Part shown: one piece after another, positions 28,638-38,204 of the stretch
How the letters are laid out: every line of letters starts with the position of its first letter
How positions within the stretch are numbered: the stretch's first letter is position 1
Assembly (NCBI RefSeq): GCF_023571765.1
Contig: NZ_JAMJXC010000001.1
Location: 532,262-596,261 of the forward strand
From: Xanthobacter aminoxidans
Lineage (GTDB): Bacteria > Pseudomonadota > Alphaproteobacteria > Rhizobiales > Xanthobacteraceae
Length of the DNA: 64,000 bases
Direction: 5' to 3'
Notes under the pieces: model-generated
What the model was told of the DNA's origin: nothing
The model's database searches: none
Seen by the model: only the letters and a program-made list of their open reading frames with translations
Position numbers and translations under genes: made by a program

Positions 28638-29846
28638 ATGGATGCCGTCCCCGTGCTCCAGCCCGGCGCGCCCACCGACGTGCCCGCCGCTCGCGACACC
28701 GCCCACGGCCCACTGCCGCCGCCCGGCGAGACCAAGCCCAAGAGCCGCTTCGCCCTCTCGCCGCTGAACCGGCGGCGGCTGGCGAACTTCCGTGGCAACG
28801 GGCGCGGCTACTGGTCGTTCGTGGTCTTCATGGTGCTGTTCGTGCTCAGCCTCGGCGCCGAGTTCATCGCCAACGACAAGCCCATCCTCGTCTCCTATGA
28901 CGGCGGCTATTACTTCCCCGTCGTGAAGGCCTATCCCGAGACCGCGTTCGGCGGCGATTTCGAGACGGATGCGGACTATCGCGACCCCTTCCTCCAGAAG
29001 CTGATCGCGGAGAAGGGCGGCTGGATGGTGTGGCCCTTCATCCGCTTCTCATACTCCACCCACAATCTGGACCTGCCCACCCCCGCGCCCTCGCCGCCCA
29101 CCTGGATGCTCACCGAGGCCCAGTGCAAGGCGGCAGCCGAGAAGAAGGGCGTGTCCGGCTGCGCCGGCCTCGAAATGAACTGGCTCGGCACGGACGATCA
29201 GGGCCGCGACGTGGTGGCCCGCCTCATCTACGGCTTCCGCATCTCCGTGCTGTTCGGCCTCGCGCTGACCATCGTCTCGTCCGTGGTGGGCGTGGGGGCG
29301 GGCGCGGTGCAGGGCTATTTCGGCGGCTGGGTGGACCTCCTGTTCCAGCGCTTCATCGAGATCTGGACGGCCATTCCCTCGCTCTACCTGCTGCTCATCA
29401 TCTCCTCGGTGCTGGTGCCCGGCTTCTGGGTGCTGCTGGGCATCCTCTTGCTCTTCTCATGGGTGTCGCTGGTGGGGCTGGTGCGCGCCGAGTTCCTGCG
29501 CGCGCGCAATTTCGAATATGTGCAGGCGGCGCGGGCGCTGGGGGTGGGCAACCTCACCATCATGACGCGGCACATGCTGCCCAACGCCATGGTGGCGACG
29601 CTGACCATGCTGCCCTTCATCCTGTCGTCTTCGGTGATGACGTTGACGGCGCTGGACTTCCTCGGCTTCGGCCTGCCCCCCGGCTCGCCCTCGCTGGGCG
29701 AACTGCTCTCCCAGGGCAAGAACAACATCCAGGCCCCCTGGCTCGGCCTCACCGGCTTCTTCACCGTGGCGGTGATGCTGAGCCTCCTCATCTTCATCGG
29801 CGAGGCGGTGCGCGACGCCTTCGATCCGCGCAAGACGTTCGGGTGA
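28638..29846 (+). CDS. yejE: Peptide ABC transporter permease YejE
   Basis: 402 aa. An N-terminal Pro-rich cytoplasmic segment of about 45 residues is followed by SPLNRRRLANFRGNGRGYW and the first helix, a typical YejE beginning. A large periplasmic loop (containing PETAFGGDFETDADYRDPFL) precedes the remaining helices; the EAA coupling loop is at about YVQAARALGVGNLTIMTRH. It forms the pore with YejB. The next transporter gene, yejF, does not follow directly, because a toxin-antitoxin pair sits in between. Confidence 0.94.
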   Translation: MDAVPVLQPGAPTDVPAARDTAHGPLPPPGETKPKSRFALSPLNRRRLANFRGNGRGYWSFVVFMVLFVLSLGAEFIANDKPILVSYDGGYYFPVVKAYPETAFGGDFETDADYRDPFLQKLIAEKGGWMVWPFIRFSYSTHNLDLPTPAPSPPTWMLTEAQCKAAAEKKGVSGCAGLEMNWLGTDDQGRDVVARLIYGFRISVLFGLALTIVSSVVGVGAGAVQGYFGGWVDLLFQRFIEIWTAIPSLYLLLIISSVLVPGFWVLLGILLLFSWVSLVGLVRAEFLRARNFEYVQAARALGVGNLTIMTRHMLPNAMVATLTMLPFILSSSVMTLTALDFLGFGLPPGSPSLGELLSQGKNNIQAPWLGLTGFFTVAVMLSLLIFIGEAVRDAFDPRKTFG

Positions 29847-29886
29847 GGGGCGAGTCTGGTAGAATGGACGGGGAAAGGTGATCGAG

Positions 29887-30105
29887 ATGAACAAGATCGT
29901 GCGCCAGAGATATCCCGTCGAAAAGCTCCCCGCGGATTTGCGGGATGGGCTGCCTGCGGGCCGGACGGTGACCGTCACGGTGGAGGAGAGCGAGCCGCCT
30001 TCCAAAGAGAAGCTCCTGCATCTGTTGGAGGAGGCTCGTAAGGCTGATCCCATTCCGGACGATCCCGTAGAGCGGATTCGAGCCTTGCGTGACGAGGACG
30101 ATTGA
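29887..30105 (+). CDS. Putative antitoxin of a PIN-domain toxin-antitoxin pair
   Basis: 72 aa from the ATG at 29887, preceded by GGGAAAGGTGAT. A GTG at 29878 would add three residues. A short N-terminal beta-strand region (RYPVEKLPADLRDGLPAGRT) resembles small antitoxins of the AbrB/DUF type, and the C-terminal half is acidic and helical (KEKLLHLLEEARKADPIPDD), as expected for toxin-binding tails. The stop lies 6 bases before the PIN gene. A possible -10 box (TAGAAT, 29860-29865) may give it its own promoter. Function is inferred from the neighbour. Confidence 0.68.
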   Translation: MNKIVRQRYPVEKLPADLRDGLPAGRTVTVTVEESEPPSKEKLLHLLEEARKADPIPDDPVERIRALRDEDD

Positions 30106-30111
30106 TTGCGC

Positions 30112-30576
30112 ATGGCGTTCCGCATCTACCTCGATACGAACGTTTTCATAACGGCGATTGAGAAGCGTGGACCGGTATCGGACGCCCTGACGTCACTGCT
30201 GCTCGCCGGGTGGGACGAGGCCGAGCCGCCGTTAGTGACCAGCGAACTCACATACAGCGAGCTGATTGTGAAGCCTTACTTGTTGGGACGGCATGATCTC
30301 GTCCGGGTTTACGATAACTGGACCATTTCCGGCCCCAGGGTCGAGGTCGTTCCTGTGTTCCGGGGCGTTCTTCACGACGCTGGTGTTTTGCGTTCGCAAG
30401 ACAAGACGCTGAAACTTCCCGATGCGATCCATATTGCCACCGCCCGCGGAATGAAATGCAGCGCGTTCCTCTCTGCAGACCAGCGGATCAAGTCTCAGGG
30501 CAGCTTCCAAAGGCTCGAACCGACCGAAGAAAACGTCCGCGCGCTCCTCCAGAAGGTCGCCTCGCATGACCGCTGA
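30112..30576 (+). CDS. PIN-domain ribonuclease (VapC-like toxin)
   Basis: 154 aa from the ATG at 30112. Acidic residues typical of PIN nucleases are in YLDTNVFITA (Asp8 region), the Glu of ELTYSELIVKP, and KLPDAIHIATA with the conserved Asp. It is most likely a toxin that cleaves RNA and is held by the product of the preceding small gene. Its 3' end overlaps yejF by 11 bases. The pair is thus locked into the yej operon. Lower GC at third positions than in its neighbours suggests it arrived by transfer. Confidence 0.82.
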   Translation: MAFRIYLDTNVFITAIEKRGPVSDALTSLLLAGWDEAEPPLVTSELTYSELIVKPYLLGRHDLVRVYDNWTISGPRVEVVPVFRGVLHDAGVLRSQDKTLKLPDAIHIATARGMKCSAFLSADQRIKSQGSFQRLEPTEENVRALLQKVASHDR

Positions 30577-32203
30577 ACCCCTCCTTTCCGTCCGCGACCT
30601 CTCCGTCGCCTTCCGCCGTGGCGATGGCGCGCCGCCGGCGCTGGCGGTGAAGACTGTGTCGTTCGACCTCGCCAAGGGCGAGACGCTGGCGCTGGTCGGT
30701 GAATCCGGCTCCGGCAAGTCGGTCACGGCGCTGTCGGTGCTGAAGCTGCTGCCCTATCCCACGGCGAGCCACCCCTCGGGCGAGATCCTGTTCAAGGGGC
30801 GCGACCTGCTCACGGTGTCGGAGCGGGAATTGCGCGGCATCCGCGGCAACAACATCACCATGGTGTTCCAGGAGCCCATGAGCTCGCTGAACCCGCTCCA
30901 CAGCATCGAGCGGCAGGTGGGGGAGATGCTGATCCTCCATCGTGGCATGTCGGCCCATGCCGCCCGCGCCCGCACGCTGGAACTGCTCGCCGAGGTGGGC
31001 ATCCCCCAGCCCGAGGAGCGGCTTTCCGCCTATCCGCACCAATTGTCCGGCGGCCAGCGCCAGCGCGTGATGATCGCCATGGCGCTGGCCAACGAGCCGG
31101 ACCTGCTGATTGCCGACGAGCCCACCACGGCGCTCGACGTGACCGTGCAGGCGCAGATCCTGAAGCTCTTGAAAGAGCTTCAGGCCCGGCTCGGCATGGC
31201 CATGCTGTTCATCACCCATGACCTCGGCATCGTGCGCAAGATCGCCGACCGGGTGTGTGTGATGCAGAAGGGCGAGATCGTGGAGCAGGGCGGGGCGGAG
31301 GAGACCTTCCTCCACCCGAAGCACGCCTACACCCAGGCGCTGCTCAAGGCCGAGCCGAAGCCGGACCCGGCCCCCATCGCCCCCGATGCCCCCTTGGTGG
31401 TGGAGGCGAACGACCTCAAGGTCTATTTCCCCATCAAGCGCGGCATCCTGCGCAAGACGGTGGGCCATGTGAAGGCGGTGGACGGGGTGTCCGTCGCCAT
31501 CCGCCGGGGCGAGACTTTGGGCGTTGTGGGGGAGAGCGGCTCGGGAAAGACCACGCTCGGCCTCGCGCTGCTGCGGCTCATCTCCAGCACCGGGCCCATC
31601 GCCTTCCTCGGCAAGCCCATCGACGGGCTCAGCTTCAAGGCCATGCGGCCGCTGCGCTCGGACCTCCAGATCGTGTTCCAGGACCCCTTCGGCGCGCTCT
31701 CGCCGCGCATGTCGGTGGCGGAAATCGTGGAGGAGGGGTTGCTGGTGCACCAGCGCCAACTGACCGCCGATCAGCGCGAGGCGCGAGTGGTGGCGGCGCT
31801 CGCCGACGTGGGGCTCGATCCCGAGACGCGGCACCGCTATCCGCACGAATTCTCCGGCGGCCAGCGCCAGCGCATCTCCATCGCCCGCGCCATGGCGCTG
31901 GAGCCCTCCTTCGTGGTGCTGGACGAGCCGACCAGCGCGCTCGACATGATCGTGCAGGCGCAGATCGTCGATCTGCTGCGCGCGCTCCAGAAGAAGCGCG
32001 ACCTCACCTTCATGTTCATCTCCCACGATCTGCGCGTGGTCTCGGCGCTGGCGAGCCGCATCCTCGTCATGCGCAACGGCAAGATGGTGGAGGAGGGGCC
32101 GGCGCACGACGTGTTCGAGCACCCGAAGGAGGACTACACCCGCGCCTTGTTCGCGGCCGCCTTCAATCTCGACGCCACCGGCCACGGCGTGGTGCGCCAG
32201 TGA
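30566..32203 (+). CDS. yejF: Peptide ABC transporter ATPase YejF (two ABC domains)
   Basis: 545 aa. Two full nucleotide-binding domains in one chain: Walker [10 protein letters not shown] and GESGSGKTT, signatures LSGGQRQR and FSGGQRQR, Walker [13 protein letters not shown] and [12 protein letters not shown]. Each half ends with an oligopeptide-type extension of ABC transporter ATPases. It energizes YejB/YejE. The start overlaps the PIN toxin gene by 11 bases, and the stop overlaps the next gene (GTGA). Confidence 0.95.
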   Translation: MTAEPLLSVRDLSVAFRRGDGAPPALAVKTVSFDLAKGETLALVGESGSGKSVTALSVLKLLPYPTASHPSGEILFKGRDLLTVSERELRGIRGNNITMVFQEPMSSLNPLHSIERQVGEMLILHRGMSAHAARARTLELLAEVGIPQPEERLSAYPHQLSGGQRQRVMIAMALANEPDLLIADEPTTALDVTVQAQILKLLKELQARLGMAMLFITHDLGIVRKIADRVCVMQKGEIVEQGGAEETFLHPKHAYTQALLKAEPKPDPAPIAPDAPLVVEANDLKVYFPIKRGILRKTVGHVKAVDGVSVAIRRGETLGVVGESGSGKTTLGLALLRLISSTGPIAFLGKPIDGLSFKAMRPLRSDLQIVFQDPFGALSPRMSVAEIVEEGLLVHQRQLTADQREARVVAALADVGLDPETRHRYPHEFSGGQRQRISIARAMALEPSFVVLDEPTSALDMIVQAQIVDLLRALQKKRDLTFMFISHDLRVVSALASRILVMRNGKMVEEGPAHDVFEHPKEDYTRALFAAAFNLDATGHGVVRQ

Positions 32204-32826
32204 CGCAAATGGAAGATCGCCCCGCGCGGGTGGACGTGGAAGGCCCGGAACTGCTGGCCAAAGGCTTTCGCCCCTATGAGCGCTACCGCCTCGTGCTGCA
32301 CCATGCGGACGGCACCAGCGACCATCAGGTGCGCGACATCGTGCGCGGCGGGCAGGTGGTGGGCGTGCTGGGTTATGACCCGGAGCGGGATCTGGTGGTG
32401 CTGATCCGCCAGTTCCGCCTCGCGGCGCATCTGGCCGATGGAAGGGGCGACCTCATCGAGATCGTCGCCGGCATGGTGGAAAAGGGGGAAGATCCCGAGG
32501 CCGCCGCCCGGCGGGAGTGCGAGGAGGAGGCAGGCGTCGCGCCCCGCGCCCTCGTGCCCATGCTCGCCTTCACCCCGACGCCGGGCCTCACGGACGAATA
32601 TGCCCGCCTCTATCTCGGCATCCTCGATGCCTCCCGCCTGCCGGAGCGGGCGGGATCGGCGGCGGAGACGGAGACCACCCGGCCCTTCGCTTTGCCGGTG
32701 GATGAAGCCCTTGCCGCCATCGCCGAGGGGCGCTGCATCAACGCCTTCCTCATCCTCGCCTTGCAGTGGCTGGCGCTCAACCGCGCGCGGCTGCCGGAGC
32801 TGATCGCGGCGGCGGAGCGGGAGTAG
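32200..32826 (+). CDS. NUDIX hydrolase, ADP-ribose pyrophosphatase type
   Basis: 208 aa from the GTG at 32200, which overlaps the yejF stop; an ATG at 32209 is an alternative. The Nudix box is complete (GMVEKGEDPEAAARRECEEE, then AGV), followed by the NudF-like FTPTPGLTDEYARLYLG. It probably hydrolyses ADP-ribose or related nucleoside diphosphate sugars. It is translationally coupled to the peptide importer, but no functional link is obvious. Confidence 0.9.
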   Translation: MTQMEDRPARVDVEGPELLAKGFRPYERYRLVLHHADGTSDHQVRDIVRGGQVVGVLGYDPERDLVVLIRQFRLAAHLADGRGDLIEIVAGMVEKGEDPEAAARRECEEEAGVAPRALVPMLAFTPTPGLTDEYARLYLGILDASRLPERAGSAAETETTRPFALPVDEALAAIAEGRCINAFLILALQWLALNRARLPELIAAAERE

Positions 32827-32842
32827 GGGGGCTAATTGCAGC

Positions 32843-32950
32843 GTCATGCCCGGGCTTGTCCCGGGCATCCACGTCGGGCCGATAGGACGCTGGCCCGGAA
32901 GGTATTCCCGGCCGACCCACGTGGATGGCCGGGACAAGTCCGGCCATGAC
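32843..32950. repeat. Palindromic intergenic repeat (REP-like, family 1)
   Basis: About 108 bases beginning GTCATGCCCGGGCTTGTCC and ending with the complementary arm (GGGACAAGTCCGGCCATGAC). Each arm carries an inner hairpin. It has a close relative at 38264-38372, sharing the ATCCACGTCGGGCC and CACGTGGAT segments. It lies between the convergent Nudix and creatininase genes. Confidence 0.88.
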
Positions 32951-33011
32951 GGCGGTGAGGGGCGGCGAGTGGGGCGCGGGTCTCAGGGACCGTGTCCGCA
33001 CATCACCACCC

Positions 33012-33806
33012 TCACGCATGCGGCTCCAGCCGCGCCAGGTCGAACGCCGCCACGTCCCTCAGCAGCTCCACGAAGGCGCGGGAGCCGTATTCGAAGGCGG
33101 CCTCGCCCTTCAGTGCGGTGGCGTGGGTGGCGTCGCCCATGGCGCCGTCGGGGCTCAAATCCTCCGCCAGCCAGCCGAAGCCGACGGGGTGGTTGGCGCG
33201 CAGGCGCTGGAATTCGGTTTCCATGGCGATGGAATAGGGCGGGAACGGCCCGGCGTGGCTCATGTCCACCAGCTCGGGGCGGAAGGCGAGCATCAGCGAG
33301 GTCTCGATCTCCCCGCCATGGATGCCGTGCGCCCGCTCATGATCGGTGAACAGGCCCACGGGGTAGCCGAAGCGGTGCATGGAGCAGGTGACGGCCAGCA
33401 TCTTGTGGTCCACCCGCAGCGTGCGGGCGACGAGATCGATCACCGGCACGTTGCCGCCATGGGTGTTCATGAGCACGAGGCGGCGCACCCCGGCGCGGGC
33501 GAGGCTGCGGCCCAGCTCCACCCAGGCGGCGATGGCGGTGGCGGGCGAAAGCGTGAGCGTGCCGGCGAACGAGATGTGCTCGTCGGACTTGCCCACTGCC
33601 TGCACGGGCAGGAACACCGCGTCCACCTCGCGCGGCACCATGAAGGCGATGCGCTCCACATAGCCCTCGGCGATGAACAGGTCGGTGCCCAGCGGCAGAT
33701 GCGGGCCATGCTGCTCCACGGCGGCGACGGGCAGGACGGCGACCATGCGGGTCTTGTCCAGCGCTGCGAGTGCCGGTGAGGAAAGTTCAGCCCATTTCAG
33801 AAACAC
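33012..33806 (-). CDS. Creatininase-family amidohydrolase
   Basis: 264 aa. Metal-binding motifs of the creatininase fold are present: VEQHGPHLPLGTD (Glu, His, Asp ligands) and NTHGGN. The family includes creatinine amidohydrolase, mycofactocin MftE-like peptidases and formamide hydrolases, so the substrate is open. It is a single gene, convergent with the Nudix gene and divergent from the helicase. Confidence 0.9.
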   Translation of the reverse strand: MFLKWAELSSPALAALDKTRMVAVLPVAAVEQHGPHLPLGTDLFIAEGYVERIAFMVPREVDAVFLPVQAVGKSDEHISFAGTLTLSPATAIAAWVELGRSLARAGVRRLVLMNTHGGNVPVIDLVARTLRVDHKMLAVTCSMHRFGYPVGLFTDHERAHGIHGGEIETSLMLAFRPELVDMSHAGPFPPYSIAMETEFQRLRANHPVGFGWLAEDLSPDGAMGDATHATALKGEAAFEYGSRAFVELLRDVAAFDLARLEPHA

Positions 33807-33921
33807 CGTCCGCCTCCCGCCCCCTAGCGCGCCAGCCCGCGCCGCCCTACCTCCATGGGAAGGAAAAGGCGCATGATGTCAAGGGTCTGGGGTCAGCAGG
33901 ACATACCTCGGCCCAGGGCTT

Positions 33922-33978
33922 CCCCTCTCCCCTTGCGGGAGAGGGTGGATCGCGGCTCCGCCGCGAGACGGGTGAGGG
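33922..33978. repeat. Hairpin-rich intergenic repeat
   Basis: CCCTCTCCCCTTGCGGGAGAGGG forms a stem, followed by GATCGCGGC/GCCGCGA and GACGGGTGAGGG. This is a pattern I recognise as a recurrent intergenic element in Hyphomicrobiales genomes. It lies in the 335-base gap upstream of the helicase, which otherwise holds nothing recognisable. Confidence 0.6.
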
Positions 33979-34141
33979 TGGACGTCTGCTCGCGGCACCG
34001 AGAACACCCCGTGAACCTCGCCCCTCACCTGATTCGGCCCCCTCCCGTTCCGCGAATGTCCGCCGGCCCCCTTTCGCCATGGCCGTCGCGTCCCGATATG
34101 ATACAGGACACCCCTCCTTTACGTGGATTGCGCCTGAGCCG

Positions 34142-37100
34142 ATGGACGACGTCACCCGATGGGCCGTGCTGCCGCGCAATCTGAGGGCGCGGGGGGTGAG
34201 CGCGGTCCTTGGCCCGACCAATACGGGCAAGACCCACCTCGCCATCGAGCGGATGCTCGGCCATGAGAGCGGCATCATCGGCCTGCCGCTGCGCCTGCTC
34301 GCGCGCGAGGTCTACCAGCGCATCGTCGATCGGGTGGGCGCGGAGAACGTCGCCCTCATCACCGGCGAGGAAAAGATCAAGCCCAAGGGGCGCCACGGGG
34401 CCGGCCCGCGCTACTGGGTCTCCACCGTGGAGGCCATGCCGCGCGATCTCGACGTGGCCTTCGTCGCCATCGACGAGATACAGCTCGCCACGGACCTCGA
34501 TCGCGGCCACGTCTTCACCGACCGCATCCTGAACCGGCGCGGCCGGCACGAGACGCTGCTGCTGGGCTCGGCCACCATGCGCCCGCTTGTGGAAAAGCTC
34601 ATTCCCGGTGTGAACGTGGTGGTGCGTCCGCGCCTCTCCACCCTCACCTTCGCCGGTGAGCGCAAGATTTCCCGCCTGCCGCGCCGCTCGGCCATCGTCG
34701 CCTTCTCGGCGGACGAGGTCTATTCCATCGCCGAATTCATCCGCCGCCAGCGGGGCGGGGCGGCGGTGGTGATGGGCGCGCTCTCGCCGCGCACCCGCAA
34801 CGCCCAGGTGGAGCTCTACCAGTCCGGCGACGTGGACTATCTCGTCGCCACCGACGCCATCGGCATGGGCCTCAATCTCGACGTGGACCATGTGGCCTTC
34901 GCCTCGGACCGCAAGTTCGACGGCTGGCAGTATCGCAAGCTCAACCCCTCCGAGATGGCGCAGATCGCCGGGCGCGCCGGCCGCGCGACGCGAGACGGCA
35001 CGTTCGGCACGACGGGACGTTGTCCACCGCTTGAGGAGGAACTGGTCTCCCGGCTGGAGGAGCATGTGTTCGACACTGCGAAGGTGTTGCAATGGCGCAA
35101 CGCCGTCGCGGATTTCCAGTCGCCCACCGCGCTCCTCGCCTCCCTTTCGCGCCTGCCGAAGGAGGAGGGGCTGGCCCGCGCGCCCACCGCCGATGACGTT
35201 GCGGTGCTTGAAATCATGAGCCGGGACATGGAGGTGACGGGCCGTCTGGACGGCGCCGCCGACGTGGAACGGCTGTGGGATGCCTGCCAGGTGCCGGACT
35301 ATCGCAAGGTCTCTCCGGGCGCCCATGCGGAGCTGGTGGGCACCCTTTTCGGGCACATAAAGGGGGGTGGTCGCATCCCCGATGAGTGGTTCGCGCGTCA
35401 AATCGCCTTGACCGATCGCGCAGAAGGCGACATCGACACGTTGTCGAACCGGATTGCGCAGGTGAGGACCCTCACCTTCGTTGCGAACCGGCCCGACTGG
35501 CTCAGGGATCCGGAGCACTGGCAAGGCGTCACGAGAGGGGTCGAGGACAAGCTGTCGGATGCGTTGCACGAAAGGCTAGCCCAGCGTTTCGTGGATCGGC
35601 GGACCAGCGTGCTCATGCGGCGCCTGCGAGAGAACACGATGCTCGAAACTGAAATCAGCAAGACCGGTGACGTTACCGTCGAAGGCCACGTCATCGGCCA
35701 CCTCCACGGCTTCCAGTTCGCCCCCGACCCCGCAGCCGCGGCCGGTGGCGAGGAGGCGAAGGCATTGCGCGCCGCCGCCCAGCAGGCTCTGGCCGGCGAA
35801 ATCGAGCAGCGCGCCCAGCGCCTGTCGCAGGCGGTGGACGAGGCGTTCGTCCTCACCTTCGACGGCACCATCCGCTGGACGGGCGAGGCGGTGGCCAAGC
35901 TCATCCCCGGCGAGGAAGTGCTGAAGCCGCGCTTCAAGATCATCGCCGACGAGCACCTCACCGGCCCGGCCCGCGACCAGGTGGAGGCGCGCCTCACCCT
36001 GTGGGTGGCCGCCCATATCGAGAAGCTGCTCGGCGCGCTCACCAAGCTCGGCACCGCCGAGGACATCACCGGCATCGCCCGCGGCATCGCCTTCCAGATC
36101 GTCGAGAGCCTCGGCGTGCTGGAGCGCGCCCGCGTCGCCGACGAGGTGAAGGGGCTGGATCAGGCCGCCCGCGCCACGCTGCGAGGCCACGGCGTGCGCT
36201 TCGGCGCCCATCACATCTATCTGCCGGCCCTGCTGAAGCCCGCCCCGCGCGCGCTGGCGGCGGAGCTTTACGCGCTGAAGCACGGCGGCCTCGCCCAGAA
36301 GGGCCTCGACGAGCTGCCGCACCTCGCCGCTTCGGGCCGCACCTCCATCCCCGTGGACCACGAGGTGCAGAAGGGTCTGTATCGCGCCGTCGGCTTCCGC
36401 GTGTGCGGCGAGCGCGCGGTGCGCGTGGACATTCTGGAGCGCCTCGCCGACCTCATTCGTCCGGCGCTGGCGTGGCGGCCCAACTCCCCCGGCCCCAAGC
36501 CGGCCGGGGCGGTGGACGGCCGTGGCTTCACCGTCACCGTGGGCATGACCTCGCTGGCCGGCTGCTCGGGGGAGGATTTCGCCTCCATCCTGAAGTCGCT
36601 GGGCTATCGCATGGAGCGCCGCCCCCCGCCGCCGCCGGAGGCCGAGGCCCCCGCCGCCGCGCCGGAAGCGGCCCCTGCGGAACTCGCCCCGCTGCCGGAA
36701 GGCGCCATCGAGGCGGATCTCCTGTTCGACGCCCCGGCGGAAGCGCCCGCGCCTGCGGACGAGCCCGTCGGCGAGGATGCCGACGCGCCGGCCGAATCGG
36801 CGGACGAGGTGCTCATTGAGGCCCCCGCCGAGGATGTGCCCGTCGAGGAAACCCCCGCTGACGTGGTTCTGGCCGACGCGGCCGAGGCCGAGGCCGCCGC
36901 CGAGGCGGTCGAGGTATCCGGCGATCCTACCGTCGCCGAAGTCGCGGCCGAGGTGGAGGCGCCCGCCGCACCCAGTGGTCCCGAGGCGGTGGAAGGCGTC
37001 GCCGTGGTGGCCGAGGCTGCTGCTGCCGATGCCGCTCCCGCCGAGCCCGAGATGATCGAGGTGTGGCGTCCCGGCCGTCCGCCCGGCGCGCCGCGTCGCG

Positions 37101-37483
37101 AGCGTCCGGCCGGCGAAGGCCGCCGCTTCGGCGATCGTCCCGGCGGTGATCGCGGCGAGCGCGGTGGCGAGAAGGGTGGCGGCCGCGGCGAGCGCCGCGA
37201 TGGCCGTCCGCCCCACCGCCGTCCCGAGCACGCCCCCGCCGAGGCCGGTGCACCCGAGGGCGAGCGCGCGCCGCGTCCGCCGCGCGGCGATCGTCCGCCG
37301 TTCCGTGGTCCGCGCGAGAACGAGGGCAACCGCGAGCATCGCGGTCCGCGTCCCGAGCAGCGGGCGGACAACCGCCCCGCCCATCAGGAGCGCCGCCGCG
37401 AGAAGCCGGCGGACCCCGACAGCCCGTTTGCCGCCCTCGCCGCGCTCAAGGCACGGCTGGAGGCGGAGAAGAAGGGCAGCTGA
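34142..37483 (+). CDS. SUV3-like DEAD/DExH RNA helicase with charged C-terminal tail
   Basis: 1113 aa from the ATG at 34142; an ATG at 34079 would add 21 residues. Helicase motifs: GPTNTGKTHLAIERML (I), DEIQLATD (II), LLGSATMRP (III), ATDAIGMGLNLD (V), QIAGRAGRATRDGTFG (VI). This resembles mitochondrial SUV3, an RNA/DNA helicase in RNA turnover. From about residue 840 the chain becomes Pro/Ala/Glu rich, then from about 975 Arg/Gly/Glu/Asp rich (GERGGEKGGGRGERRDG). The tail, about a quarter of the protein, probably binds RNA or partners. Three bases separate it from an S4-domain RNA-binding protein. Confidence 0.9.
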   Translation: MDDVTRWAVLPRNLRARGVSAVLGPTNTGKTHLAIERMLGHESGIIGLPLRLLAREVYQRIVDRVGAENVALITGEEKIKPKGRHGAGPRYWVSTVEAMPRDLDVAFVAIDEIQLATDLDRGHVFTDRILNRRGRHETLLLGSATMRPLVEKLIPGVNVVVRPRLSTLTFAGERKISRLPRRSAIVAFSADEVYSIAEFIRRQRGGAAVVMGALSPRTRNAQVELYQSGDVDYLVATDAIGMGLNLDVDHVAFASDRKFDGWQYRKLNPSEMAQIAGRAGRATRDGTFGTTGRCPPLEEELVSRLEEHVFDTAKVLQWRNAVADFQSPTALLASLSRLPKEEGLARAPTADDVAVLEIMSRDMEVTGRLDGAADVERLWDACQVPDYRKVSPGAHAELVGTLFGHIKGGGRIPDEWFARQIALTDRAEGDIDTLSNRIAQVRTLTFVANRPDWLRDPEHWQGVTRGVEDKLSDALHERLAQRFVDRRTSVLMRRLRENTMLETEISKTGDVTVEGHVIGHLHGFQFAPDPAAAAGGEEAKALRAAAQQALAGEIEQRAQRLSQAVDEAFVLTFDGTIRWTGEAVAKLIPGEEVLKPRFKIIADEHLTGPARDQVEARLTLWVAAHIEKLLGALTKLGTAEDITGIARGIAFQIVESLGVLERARVADEVKGLDQAARATLRGHGVRFGAHHIYLPALLKPAPRALAAELYALKHGGLAQKGLDELPHLAASGRTSIPVDHEVQKGLYRAVGFRVCGERAVRVDILERLADLIRPALAWRPNSPGPKPAGAVDGRGFTVTVGMTSLAGCSGEDFASILKSLGYRMERRPPPPPEAEAPAAAPEAAPAELAPLPEGAIEADLLFDAPAEAPAPADEPVGEDADAPAESADEVLIEAPAEDVPVEETPADVVLADAAEAEAAAEAVEVSGDPTVAEVAAEVEAPAAPSGPEAVEGVAVVAEAAAADAAPAEPEMIEVWRPGRPPGAPRRERPAGEGRRFGDRPGGDRGERGGEKGGGRGERRDGRPPHRRPEHAPAEAGAPEGERAPRPPRGDRPPFRGPRENEGNREHRGPRPEQRADNRPAHQERRREKPADPDSPFAALAALKARLEAEKKGS

Positions 37484-37486
37484 TCC

Positions 37487-37762
37487 GTGGCGGATCCAGC
37501 GGAGCGGCAGAGGCTCGACCGCTGGATCTGGCATGCCCGCGTGGTGCGCGCCCGTGAGGACGCCGCCGATCTGGTGCGCTCGGGCCATGTGCGGCTCGAC
37601 GGCGCGCGGGTGACCAGCCCCGGCCAAATGGTGCGGGCGGGGCAGGTGCTCACCATCGCCCTCGACCGGCAGGTGCGGGTGTTGCGCGTGGTCGCCTTTG
37701 CGGAACGCCGGGGAGATGCTACATCCGCCCTCGCGCTTTTCGAAGAAATAACAGAAGCGTGA
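37487..37762 (+). CDS. S4-domain RNA-binding protein (Hsp15-like)
   Basis: 91 aa from the GTG at 37487. The S4 fold is seen as RLDRWIWHARVVRAREDAAD, then VRSGHVRLDGARVTSPGQM. HslR/Hsp15 proteins bind 50S subunits carrying nascent chains after aborted translation. Placement 3 bases after the helicase suggests a shared operon in RNA metabolism, and the following ferredoxin may be in the same transcript. Confidence 0.9.
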   Translation: MADPAERQRLDRWIWHARVVRAREDAADLVRSGHVRLDGARVTSPGQMVRAGQVLTIALDRQVRVLRVVAFAERRGDATSALALFEEITEA

Positions 37763-37868
37763 CGGGATTTAGGGGCTGCGGCACGCGCAGTTTTAACGGC
37801 CTGCGTCCTGCCGCCGCTTGCGTGGCGCGTGCGCCTGCGCTACCCGAGCCCCTCGAAAGGGATTGCCC

Positions 37869-38204
37869 ATGACCTACGTCGTCACCGAGAACTGCATCCG
37901 CTGCAAATACATGGATTGCGTGTCCGTGTGCCCGGTGGACTGTTTCTACGAGGGCGAGAACATGCTCGTCATCCACCCCGACGAGTGCATCGACTGCGGC
38001 GTCTGCGAGCCGGAATGCCCGGCCGAGGCCATCAAGCCGGATGCCGAGCCGGGGCTGGAGAAGTGGCTCGCGCTCAACGCCGAATACGCCAAGACCTGGC
38101 CCAACATCACCCTGAAGCGCGACGCCCCCGCCGACGCCAAGGAATGGGACGGCAAGCCCGGCAAGGAAGAGCTGTTCTCCCCGGAGCCCGGCCAGGGCGA
38201 CTGA
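37869..38204 (+). CDS. fdxA: 7Fe ferredoxin (3Fe-4S/4Fe-4S)
   Basis: 111 aa from the ATG at 37869, preceded by GAAAGGGAT. Cluster motifs [14 protein letters not shown] and [12 protein letters not shown], with the first having the spacing and the conserved Tyr-Met-Asp of Azotobacter-type FdxA, as expected for a 3Fe-4S plus 4Fe-4S protein. The C-terminal 50 residues are the usual FdxA extension ([18 protein letters not shown]). It is the low-potential electron carrier of many alphaproteobacteria. It is 106 bases after the S4 gene. The sequence covering its stop is duplicated 29 bases further on. Confidence 0.96.
   Translation: MTYVVTENCIRCKYMDCVSVCPVDCFYEGENMLVIHPDECIDCGVCEPECPAEAIKPDAEPGLEKWLALNAEYAKTWPNITLKRDAPADAKEWDGKPGKEELFSPEPGQGD

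Noticed and set aside
25452..28706. 1084-aa open frame on the minus strand
   Set aside because: Shadow opposite copy 2 of yejA and yejB. Composition (His, Gly, Glu, Arg rich) is typical of antisense frames in high-GC DNA.
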